The translations under genes were made by a program, and so were the position numbers. Below, piece by piece: positions 43,912-53,740 of a stretch of DNA of 64,000 nucleotides (positions within the stretch are counted from its first letter, which is position 1; the number at the start of each line of letters is the position of its first letter). The notes under the pieces are model-generated. The model was not told the DNA's origin. It made no database searches and saw only the letters and a list, made by a program, of their open reading frames with translations. The DNA is taken from the NCBI GenBank assembly GCA_000611775.1, contig KK106982.1:6132495-6196494 (forward strand), read 5' to 3'. This DNA is from Umbilicaria muhlenbergii. Taxonomy: Eukaryota; Ascomycota; Lecanoromycetes; Umbilicariales; Umbilicariaceae.

Positions 43912-46352
43912 TCAAGTTGATCTGAAGGTGCTGTATGCGATGTTGTCTGGTCGAAAGTCGCTGCCGATGTCGGCGACGACCAAAGGTGCCCTGACGCGTA
44001 CTAGGGCTGCCGAGCTTTGCGATGGCAGCTCAGTAGAGAGGAATGTGATTTCTGCGCATACATCGTGTAAGCAATGCAATTGTCTAGCAGACGAGAAGGT
44101 GCAAGAAAGTAGGACAACTTCGAGTGCGGCTGGGGAGTTCGGGGTGGCTGGGCGAATCGATTGATTGTGTCTTGGTGGTGATTAATTCGATGGCGGGAAG
44201 CGAAGTCAGACCTACCGTCGAAGCAAACCCCATGAAACAGTAGAAGAACTCCGTAATCGCCGCACTCGACAACGTCAATTGAGATTGCAGCTACCCGTTG
44301 TCTTGTCTCACTTTGGCGGGCTAGAAACGCAGGTACCGTAGTGGAGGTGAATCATTCCGCTGCAGCACGAACGGTCCTTCGCGATCTCGAGGATGTCCCG
44401 ACACCCCTTCCACCTACGCTCCCCCACAACTCAACGCCTCGGCGGAATACCGGTCTGCAGTGCCGGTGAGAGCGACTCTTTCGGTTGAAGAGAAGGAGGC
44501 CGAACCCGATTCCCCGCTACTTGCGCGTGGCGGTCACAATTGCATTGGTGGCCTGCGCAGTGTCGGCGGCGGAGCGAAGGTCATCGTCGCATGATACCGA
44601 GCTTCAAGTTACGGCGAGGGGCAGAGTGTTTCGGAAGTGTGACGCATGAGTCTTCACTGTCCACGATGGAGATGCAATTGGCCATGTCGGGGTGGTGACG
44701 ACGCTGGCAAAAGGTGAAGTCGAGGGAAAGATGGCTGGGAGAGGCGATGTGTTGGCAAGCCGCGATTCGCACCCCTGCCTGCATCACCAGCCAGGAACAG
44801 GCGCTCCATCGCTTACACTTGGTCCGCGTCTCTTCTGCTCCGGTCGACACAGATGGATCGGAGAGAGGAGGACGATGGACGGACGATGGACGGACGATGG
44901 ACGGAAGATGATCTCAGATGCGAGATCCTCTCCGTGTCGGTCAACCTGGTTTGCGGGTGCGATAGCGCTCCGGACGGCGACGCTCATCCATGTCGGCCAT
45001 GCCTGTGACTATGCCTGTGATTTCGCCCTGTAAGCTGGCCAATGGCGGCAGCGAGATGCTTCGTTGTTATCCCTGTCGTCCCGACTCTCCAGCTTAGCTA
45101 CCTTAGCTTCCTGGTCCGGCCGTCAAAAACATCACCACCCGTCCCTTCTTGACCTCTTCGACATCTCTACATCGTAATCCGTACGAGAGAAATCATCTCG
45201 TGTGGCCAGTTACACAGCATACATGACAGGACCACTGAGCAGAATGAGGACAAGAAGAGCAGCAAGCGTGTGCGTCCTTCTTGCAAAGGGCGGTCAGCGA
45301 TCCTATGGGGAGCGTACTCGGTAGATCTTTCATACCGGAGTGCGTGCGCAGAGCGCGGCAATCATCTAATTCCTTTCTCTGCACTTCCTCTCCCTCTCGA
45401 TCGTCTTACTGTTTTCTGCTGTCGTTCTTGTGACAGGTAAAGTTCGCAAGGAGAAACCCCACCGGATGCAGGGCGAACCTTCCCAATACCTCCTGGCTTA
45501 CGGAGCTACCGTACCTCTGTATCTTCATTACTGTCGCTTGCCGCACACGAGCCCTTGCTATATCGGATCATCGCTAGCAAACTCCGGGTTCGAGTCATGG
45601 TTCATCCCCACATTCTCCTGATTGCCCACGCAGGGTTTTTTCCCCTTGTTCTTCACGTTGCGACTGGAATGTGATTTGTTTACTACGAGTCTATCGTGTC
45701 ATGAACCTTGGGGCAAACACCTTCTGCATTTGCGTGCCGGCCCGCTACTGCTACCTACCCACTTAGACCCGATCCCTAGGCCCCGCGAGATGAATGCTTT
45801 CCTCGTGAGGGTCCAGGGGAGTCTATACCAGCGTACCCGATCGAAGGATGACCATTTGCTATGCTCACATGCACCAGATCCAAGGTCCAGGAAAGCGTCG
45901 GCATCTACTCTTTGCAAGCACATGTCCTCGTTTTTGCCCTTTGTGGCTAGCATGCGCCATTTTGATAGTGGCCCCTGCGTCGACTCCGGATCAGAAAGCA
46001 GCTTCGATGTGTCTCGGACGTCTGTGTCCGGGCAAGGCCTTGCCAATAACTACCAGCGGCGACTATTCTGTCGTCTCGATAGACTTTTCCCGGCGAGGTC
46101 TAGCCTGTCAACTGTGTGTGGGCCGCCGATCCGGGGGACGAGCAGGGTTTTACATTTTTGGCCAAGCCACCAAAAGACCCGCGACACAGACCAAGTCGTA
46201 CAGACAGTCCAGGTCATCCATAAAAACGCTCCTTGTCTCCTTCCTTTGGACTGTAGCCGATTGTTTGGTCTTGGGCTTCAATAAGCTTTCAAGTATCTTC
46301 TCCCTCATTCCTTCGACACGCATGTTCCTTGGAGCCTGGGTGCCATATATTA
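43912..46352. other. Intergenic, 2.4 kb
   Basis: Only short or composition-driven frames occur. A 220-codon plus-strand frame at 45622-46284 overlaps another in a different frame, and neither has protein features. An 11-bp tandem repeat is listed separately. The right part may be the long 5' leader of the next gene. Confidence 0.4.
44870..44910. repeat. 11-bp tandem repeat GGACGATGGAC
   Basis: Three exact copies and a partial fourth copy in intergenic DNA. Confidence 0.9.
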
Positions 46353-47252
46353 ATGAGGATGCCTACTCTCGAGAACGACGGTATTCCTCTTGCAATAGCA
46401 CAATACGATGACGAGCTTGATATACCTATTCTGGACCGAATACACGATGATGATCTGACCTACAACTGGATGCTTGAAATACGGCAACAATCGCCCCCAC
46501 CACCACCACCTTCGTCACCGGAGAGCCGGGAAAGAAGCCGCTCCCGAAACGCCAGGGCTCACTCTCCACGTGGGCGTAATCAAGTCTCTACTCGGAATCA
46601 CCAAATTGAGTCGCGTAGAAGTCCCGTGTCAAAGGACCGTCTTGGCACCATGCCCGTCTTTACAGACCTGCCTCCCTCCTGCATCGACTACTCCAGCATG
46701 GTCCATACCTATCAGCAAAACCCATTCAGTGACGACGATGCTGCAACAAAAGTTGACGTCTCGAGTCCCACACGATCACTTTTTAGCGATAGCGATACCA
46801 TCCTCGGCGAACCCAACAAGCACTCGCCATATCTAACCCACACGTGGGATGCTGTCGAGCAATACAAGCAACAAGAACCCTCACAGCCGAGAGCCTGGTC
46901 TTTTTTCCCGAAGCCTTCACCCTACGACGCCAAAACCCGCCAGGAGTGTCAGCTATTTCGTGATCCATCACGATCTCCACGCAGAAACATCTCCTATCCC
47001 ATCATGAGCGCCTCGACCATCACTCCTCCCATGCTGCCCGACACCAGCGCAGGCAGAACCAACTTATGGCCTAGCTCCACCACATTCGAACCCAGTCGCA
47101 CCAGCCCTGCACCACCATCCGAGGAAGAGAAGTCGGGTTGGTTCGCTGATGAAGACGAGGAATACGAGAAAAAAGGGTACAAGAGGCGCCTCAGGAAAAG
47201 CTTCTCTCAATTTCGACGTGTCATTTCCTGTGGAAGCCAACACGATCGATAA
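46353..47252 (+). CDS. Hypothetical disordered protein
   Basis: Single exon, 299 aa from ATG 46353 (the frame extends upstream without an ATG). It has an acidic N-terminus (AQYDDELDIPILDRIHDDDL), a poly-Pro run followed by an RS/RE-rich patch (SRERSRSRNARAHSPRGR-like), and Ser/Pro-rich middle sections. The C-terminus is KKGYKRRLRKSFSQFRRVIS, a basic amphipathic stretch after an acidic EDEEYE segment. No domain is known to me. The composition fits a regulated, intrinsically disordered protein; function unknown. Confidence 0.65.
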   Translation: MRMPTLENDGIPLAIAQYDDELDIPILDRIHDDDLTYNWMLEIRQQSPPPPPPSSPESRERSRSRNARAHSPRGRNQVSTRNHQIESRRSPVSKDRLGTMPVFTDLPPSCIDYSSMVHTYQQNPFSDDDAATKVDVSSPTRSLFSDSDTILGEPNKHSPYLTHTWDAVEQYKQQEPSQPRAWSFFPKPSPYDAKTRQECQLFRDPSRSPRRNISYPIMSASTITPPMLPDTSAGRTNLWPSSTTFEPSRTSPAPPSEEEKSGWFADEDEEYEKKGYKRRLRKSFSQFRRVISCGSQHDR

Positions 47253-49385
47253 CAACGATGTCCTTGAATTTTCCGCATTTGTTTACCTTCGAGTTTCTGC
47301 CTTATGCATCGCATGTCAGTTCATGTTTACGACTCACGAAATTACCACGATCTCGGCGCTTTTGTTGGCAAGCTCTTTTCGGCATTTTTGGTTTTTGCAT
47401 CCTGTCTTGTGCGGATAGCATGATACCCTTTGGGTGGGAAAATGCCTGTATTCCATCGGTATGTGGACTTGTCTTGGGAGGAAACCTTTCGGTGAATTCG
47501 TCGCGGAAAGTATATTGGCGATGTCGTCGACTAGCTCTGATACCAAGGCCAAGCTTTTCATGATGAACTCAATCCATTGCTAGTGGTGAACTTCTGCGCT
47601 GGAACTCGGTTGTATGCTTGGAGTTCTTCCCATCCACCAGGCTTTTGAAGAAGTTGCAAAGTCGGATTTCCGCCCTGTCAGCGAATATACTTTCCGTACG
47701 GGAGTAGAGTACTTCCAAACAGGGCCATTTACCCGTAGAAGCCAACTCGATTGTACAAGCTCAATCACCCTGACAACGCCCTACGGACTTCTGACGTGAC
47801 GGTCTCCGTCGGGCCCTCCATCCCGGTTCTCTCCCCACCACCGCTCCCTCTCAATCCCACTGCCTAGCCCGCCACCGCGGGCAGCAAAATAAACTGAACT
47901 CCTAAACTACTGAAGCTCTGCACTGCCGAAAATCACATCACCCTCAGAACAGCTCTTCAAGTCCAGAAAAAAATATCGAAATCAAGCTTCGTACCCGTAG
48001 CATCTCCCGTCTCAACAGCAAAGTCAAGCCATCACTTCCAGCTGCCAAAAACGCCGTTTTGCGCTTTTCTTTTCCGGAATGATGGCTTGCCCACGTGCAC
48101 TCGCGTAAATCAATCACTTGAGCCATCCGTGCCATCTCAACCAAACCCCACCATGCAAGGCACACCCACTAATTGAATCACTATCAATCCATAGAACCAA
48201 CCTCGAGACGCACCTCCGCACACCATCTCATTGGCCGCGGACCAACCCCCGAACAAGGGGGCTCGCACCTCCGTACATCTGAGACCGCATTTGTGTGCGA
48301 CGCCGCATTGGTCTGCACAGTGGCACGGGTGAGACTGTTCCGCACGCGATTGTGTCGGTACTCGTGACATGCGTGACTCGACGGGGAAAAGGCCCCGGGG
48401 AGTGAGACAGAGTGTGCGGGATGGGAATTTTTGCGCATTTCGATGTTGGAGATGGGGGATTGGGCGATCGGGGGGGGTTGTCTTGCTTTGATGGGCGCGG
48501 AGAGGAGATGGGGATGGAGGATGGAGAGGTGCGAGGAGATACGGGTCGGGGCAGTCTTCAGATATATTCCAGCATGGAAAGTAATATTCAGAGATAGAGG
48601 AGACACTCAACGCAGGGAATCACACAAACAACGGTCTCTGTATATCCAAACTCTGATGTTCTTCAAGGTTTCTTCAGCCGTCACCCTCTAAGTCACTGAA
48701 GAGGACCAGCTGGGTGAGTTCTGTGCCGGACGTTGCAGGCGGACCCAAGCTTCCCGGCGGGGGAACAGCGTCGGAGATGGCGCACAGTGGACGGCGGAAC
48801 GCTCAGTCTCAGCCCGCAGGACTGCTCAACTGGCTTGGAGACAGCAACAAGGGGCGGTGGAGATGCTACGGTAACACGTGATGCTTGATCTGCAACCGGG
48901 GTTGCGAGGCTGTTCCGGATCGGCGCATTGTCAGCTCCGTGTTGCCGATGTCCGACTCGCGATCCTTCCTTCGCTTGTCGTCCCTGCCACTCCTGCTAAA
49001 GGGCACCCAGAGATGACCCCTCTTCCGCCACGCAGGCGAGGCAGGCCGGAGCAACTCTCCGTGCTCTCTGACCTCGCCGGGTTCCTGTCCCGCCTGATCC
49101 TGTGAGGCATCGACAGCTCATGGCATCGACAACTCATCTCATGCTGGCGGTCAATCGTTGTCCAGCGTGCTGCCACTTCCATCTACTGCCGCTGCATCGT
49201 CGAGAATGCTGGTTTGTCGCTCCACTGGTCACGTCAGGTCTTGGCCTGTGACCTTCCCTGTGGTGAACAACGTTTGTGGTGGTGGCGCAGCGTCTCCCGC
49301 TGTCAGCGGAGGGGCCTCCGGTCTGAGTCGTGGCTTCCCTTAATGTAGCTGCTTATCATCATACTGTTTCGTCTTTCCTCAGCTT
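47253..49385. other. Intergenic, 2.1 kb
   Basis: No supported gene. An imperfect inverted repeat (GGAAAGTATATT near 47511 and AATATACTTTCC near 47684) is present. Minus-strand frames around 48137-48610 are Pro/Cys-rich without recognisable features. Confidence 0.4.
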
Positions 49386-50727
49386 GTGACTGCAAAACGG
49401 ATTCTCCTCCTGCTCGTGACACGGACCAAATCCATTGAGAGAAGCAGCCAGCATGCTATCTCATCGTTTGCCAAGAACCTCACGCTCCGTTCATCCTCTG
49501 AGGAGTCTTCAAGCCAAAGGACAAAGACGGGGTATAAGGACATTGCCAGCGTTCTCTTTGGAGGGGAAGACATGCGTAGGTGAGAAAACGCCGTTGTAGC
49601 GACGGAAAATGCGCGTCAGCTAAACGGGAACGATTCTAGTAACCGGGTCCGGATTCTTCTATGGACCCTTGGCCGAGTCAGCGGCTGACGAATCCTCAGA
49701 GCGGCGCGTGGACTGGGCAAAGAGTTCCTCACCGGTTTTGCATTGTCCGGTGCTAAAGGGTAGAAATCCCCGGAAGAGGCTCCTGCCAAATAAATGCTAA
49801 TAACACCTAAGCGCCTGCGTCGACCTCTCGCTCTCTGCTGGCCGCGACTCCATCGCTGACATAGTCTCACACCTCCGTACCACCGCCCCTGATGACCCCG
49901 TCCCTACCCTCCAAGCCTACGCCTGCGACGTAGCGTCTGAAAGTAGCGTTAAAAGCACTTGGGCAAACATCGTCAAAGACTTCGGCAAGGTTGACTGCCT
50001 AATCACAGCGGCTGGCATTGTGGATAATGTCGAGGCGGAGCACTACGAGTATGAGAGGTGGCGGAAGATGATCGATGTGAATCTAAACGGCACATGGTTG
50101 TTTGCGAGAGAGGCGGGAAAGCATATGCTGGAGAACGAGATCCGGGGCAGTATCATATTGATAGCGAGTATGTCCGGGAGGATCTGTGTCAGGCCGCAGA
50201 AGCAGGCGGCGTACAATGCGGTATGCTCCCTCCTCCTCTCCATTGAAAAAAGATGCTAACAGTTCCACAGTCCAAATCCGCAGTCGTCATGCTAGCAAAA
50301 TCCCTAGCTACAGAGTACACAAGCCCCCATTCGCCTTCCATCTTTCACCTTCCTCCCCACTTTGCCTACCTCCCCGAATCTTCTCCTCTAGCGCCTATCA
50401 ACATCAAAGCTGACACCCACCACAGATGGGGACCCCACGGCATCCGCACCAACTCCCTCAGCCCTGGCTACATGCACACCGACCTTATCAAAAACCTGCT
50501 CAAATCCGAAGGGCCCGAACTCGTGAACCAGTGGGTCGAAAATATACCCATGGGGCGCATGGCGCATCCGAGCGAGTTGCAGGGCACGGTCGTGTGGATG
50601 GCGTCGGGTGCGTCGAGCTATCTTAACGGGAGCGATGTGGTACGTCGATTTATTTTTGGTTTCGTGTTTGTGGGGAAGGGAGGCTGATGGAGTGTAGATT
50701 GTGGATGGAGGGTATACGTGCTGGTAG
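49386..50727 (+). CDS. Short-chain dehydrogenase/reductase
   Basis: The model has exons 49386-49575, 49640-49646 (7 nt), 49700-49759, 49812-50220, 50271-50314, 50426-50639 and 50698-50727. The 5' end is uncertain because no ATG starts the first frame. From the third exon on the model is solid: AARGLGKEFLTGFALSGAKG (cofactor-loop glycines), ACVDLSLS, YACDVAS, LITAAGIVDN (NAG-like), VNLNGTW, SIILIASMSG with catalytic Ser, AAYNASKSAV with the Tyr-x3-Lys pair, and WGPHGIRTNSLSPGYMHTDL, ending IVDGGYTCW. It is a classical NAD(P)-dependent SDR like fungal sorbose or arabinitol reductases; the substrate is unknown. The N-terminal Thr-Gly of the TGxxxGxG motif is supplied only if the 7-nt exon is real. 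Confidence 0.82.
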
Positions 50728-51490
50728 GGGTGCGGGAATGGGAAAGGGGTACAGGTGGCGTTCGTGGGTGGGGTTGGCAATTGTTCAATTGGGGCTGACG
50801 GAGCCGGATGACTGGTTGATATGGGTGATCTCAGTCAGCCCAGTTCCATACAATTCGAATACAAGCGTAAAGCCAAGCCAGCGCTGTATTTCTTCAAGGT
50901 TCCCATCCCCCATTCCCACCTCAAGATTCTACCCGCGCCCACTCGCTCCTGCTCCCGCATCGCTGCCCCCCCGTCCTTTTCACGCAGAGGGGGGTGGTGC
51001 ATCCAAGCACTCAGACCGAGACGCCATCCCCCTATGTCTCTGATCTTTGTACCGGATTCGGAACGCTGGTTTGTGCAATCTGATTCATCTTCTATCTCAA
51101 GCATCCCTGAAGCAATCTTCTCCCTCCTCTCCCTCCTCCTTTCTACCATATACACAACCCACCCCCCCTGACTCGTCCGGCCGGCCTAGGTACCCACATC
51201 CAGACCAGGAGAGCGCAACTGTCGCGGCGGGGGGGAGGTGGACGCGCCTTGCCTTGCTTCTCGCTTCTCGCTTCTCGCTACGGAGAATGGAGGTATGCGG
51301 CGAAGGCCGTGTTCTGAGGTGGGGATCGTGCGGATGGCGAGATGGCGGGTGGTTGGGTATGCTAAGGGGGCTGCGTCTTTGGACCTGGTTGCGGGTCGGC
51401 AGGGAAGTAATGGGGATGAGTGGTGGAGATTGATCGACTAGGCGTGCAGGGTCAAGGGTGTTTCTCAGTGGGAACGATTGAATAGCTCTG
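50728..51490. other. Intergenic, nothing recognised
   Basis: Overlapping frames here are low-complexity and disagree with each other. No gene is supported. Confidence 0.45.
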
Positions 51491-51690
51491 TACGGAACCG
51501 TGCACCAAAAGTCATGACTAGCGCCTTTTCGTGCATGCGCCACATACAGGGGTATGGCAGGGAGTAGGGCAGGGGTAGGGCAGGGGGTAGATTCTCGCCC
51601 TGAAAAGGCAGTGAGGAAAAGGGGAGCCTTCGAATATCTTCCTTTAGTAGTAGACTTCGTAGTCAGTTAGAATACTCAATATCCAGCAAT

Positions 51691-52122
51691 ATGGTAGTCA
51701 AATCACATGATCCAGGGACCAGAGTTCAAGCCCTTGCCCTAGCAGAGTATGGAGCCCCTACAAAGATTGTTGCAGACTTGACAGGCTTGTCTATATGTTC
51801 TGTAAATCACCTGAAGAAGACTGCTCAAGAGAGAGGCTACGATCCAGAGAAATCAAAGATAATATTGACTGAATATGTTGCAGACGCTCCTTGTTCTGGC
51901 CGTCTCAAAATGGTAACTTCTGACAAGGAAGAAGCAGTCCTGAATATGCTGAATAAGCTAGACAAGACTCTGAGCCCCCTACCCCTGGGCGAGCATCCTC
52001 TGCCAGAAGCTCCTCAACAAGCTTTATCTCTGCCTTCTCTGCCAGCGAGGAACGTCCAGCTAGAGGGTGAGAGTGAGGATGAGGACGTGTGGCTCAAGGA
52101 TGTGGAGGGCGAGGCGTTGTGA
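51691..52122 (+). pseudogene. Truncated Tc1/mariner transposase (HTH only)
   Basis: 143 codons from ATG 51691. The first 80 read like fungal mariner DNA-binding domains: TRVQALALAEYGAPTKIVAD, LTGLSICSVNHLKKTAQERG, YVADAPCSGRLKMVTSDKEE. After that the frame enters the tandemly repeated segment (Pro/Leu then Glu/Asp-rich) and stops. No catalytic DDE/D motif is present. Confidence 0.8.
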
Positions 52123-52319
52123 GGTGTGAAACAACGTCAGCAGGGCCTGAGCTGCCTAGCCCTGAGTCAGCATCCACTGCCAGAAGCTCCTCTGCAAGCC
52201 CTGTCTCCGCCTCCTCTGACAGCGAGGTACATCCGACAAGAGGCTGAGGATGAGGACGTGTGACTTGAGGACGTGAGGGCCGAGGCCGTGTGAGGCGTGG
52301 AACAGCGCCAGTGAGGCCT
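51972..52319 (+). repeat. Tandem duplication, two units of about 170 bp
   Basis: Units 51972-52148 and 52149-52319 are diverged copies sharing TGCCAGAAGCTCCTC, CAGCGAGG and GAGGATGAGGACGTGTG blocks. The duplication lies inside the mariner element. Confidence 0.85.
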
Positions 52320-52698
52320 AGCTGGCAGTAAGGGGGTGCTCCAATTCTGGCAGCACTTCGTTGACTTGGGCTGCCAGGGGTGAGGGGTTGAGGCTGGTGG
52401 ACATCAGCAGCAGCGACGAGCCAGTTTTTATAGGTGGGGGGGGGCCGGCGGCGGCAGTGAGGGCGGCGGCAGCAGCAGTGAGAGTAGTAGCAACAGTGAG
52501 GAGGCTGCTGTCAAGGTGTACAGTTCCTATACGCATGTTAGTATGCTTAGAAAGCTGCTGAATTGACTCACCTATCTGAAACATAAAACTCTTTCAATTT
52601 ATGAAGTATTACCCGATTAGGAATAAAGTCTAAGGCAGGGGGGGCATGCAGGTGGCGTTTTTAGCGTCTGGTCATGACTTTTGGTGCACGGTTCCGTA

Positions 52699-53740
52699 GT
52701 AGGTGGAAAAATGGGGTGGTCTTTTTTCAGTTCTAATTAACTGGAGTTCGGATTATGGTTTTGTACCCGTCCATGCATAAAGACCATTTTTTTACAAATG
52801 GTCTGCATATCTTTATGAACCGACGAGCTAGTCCAAAAGCGTCACGATATTCATGAATAGATCGTTCAATCACAAAGCAATCAGTTCCTTCATAATGTGA
52901 CTGTCGCTGCTTTACTAATGCTATTGAATAGAGAAGACAGGAAGTTCCCTGTCACTGCACCTACGCCTATGTTTTTTTAATGAAGCCTGCAGCGGCTACT
53001 TCCGACCCCTCATTGATAGCAAACAACACTTGATTTTCAGGGACTCTGAGTCTCCCACTTCGTTTTTAAGGTTTACATGGGGGCGTTAATAGCAGCAGTC
53101 GCCAGTTTTCAAAGAGACTAAGTGATTTACGAAGACTAAGTCGATTTATAAAGCGTCAGTCAATTCATAAGGTGACTGCCTTCTTTTTAAACAGACGTGG
53201 TTGGTTTACGAAGAAAATAAACTTTATGCCTCAACGGGTACGGTTTTTCTTAAGGCGGTTTTCATTATTTTTGGAATCGTTGAGCATATAGTACCAGTTG
53301 TTTCTTTGTAAAACTTGATCTTTAGTCATCTACAATCTAGGGTTTCAACATTTCCCTCTTTTGTGACTTGAGAACATGCACTGGAGGCCTCCTAGAGCTT
53401 ACAAGCCTTTATAATGATAATGAAGCTCTTAGGGCTATCACAGTCGGAAAGTACACACTGGGACCTCCTGGAACCCATAAGCCGCTTTAACCACAACGCA
53501 GATTCTTCATCTTCCATAGCATAGACCTACGTACAGGAGATCTCCTGAAACCTAGAAAGTACTTCAAAAGCACCAAAGAACTTTCAATTTTTTCATACGT
53601 CCTTCTGAACTACAACCCTCCCCGCTACCAACGAAGCCGAACCTCCTCCTCGACATGACCCCACTAAAAACACCCCCTCCAACCAGGCGCTACATGCCCG
53701 CAGCACGAAAAACCTAGTACTACACAACAAACCTGCCGCG
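52699..53740. other. AT-rich, gene-free interval
   Basis: This DNA is clearly more AT-rich than its surroundings, with short inverted repeats (for example AGACCAT..ATGGTCT near 52784-52808) and no coding signal. It looks like decayed mobile or repeat DNA. Confidence 0.5.
53381..53590. repeat. Three degenerate 76-77 bp tandem repeats
   Basis: Diverged copies start near 53381, 53458 and 53534, each with CTGG/CAGG, then CTCCT-(A/G)-A, then a run close to CCxATAAGCC. Confidence 0.6.

Larger units (their letters stand above)
51493..52696 (+). mobile_element. Tc1/mariner-type element, internally deleted
   Basis: Perfect 26-bp terminal inverted repeats begin CGGAACCGTGCACCAAAAGT and are flanked by TA on both sides (51491-51492 and 52697-52698), the Tc1/mariner target. 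Similarity continues inward imperfectly. The 1204-bp element keeps only the N-terminal helix-turn-helix part of a transposase; the DDE/D catalytic region is missing. A 170-bp segment is duplicated in tandem inside it, and GGC/GCA triplet runs follow. It is probably non-autonomous and MITE-like, but needs an active relative to move. Confidence 0.88.

Noticed and set aside
45622-46411. Long overlapping plus-strand frames of 187 and 220 codons
   Set aside because: They overlap each other in different frames and show no domain, signal or intron pattern; probably leader or spacer DNA.
48137-48610. 157-codon minus-strand frame with several Cys
   Set aside because: A second frame of similar length overlaps it and neither has coding features.
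50253-50687. Separate 144-codon gene within the SDR region
   Set aside because: It is the SDR frame read through an intron (50315-50425); splicing restores the family sequence.
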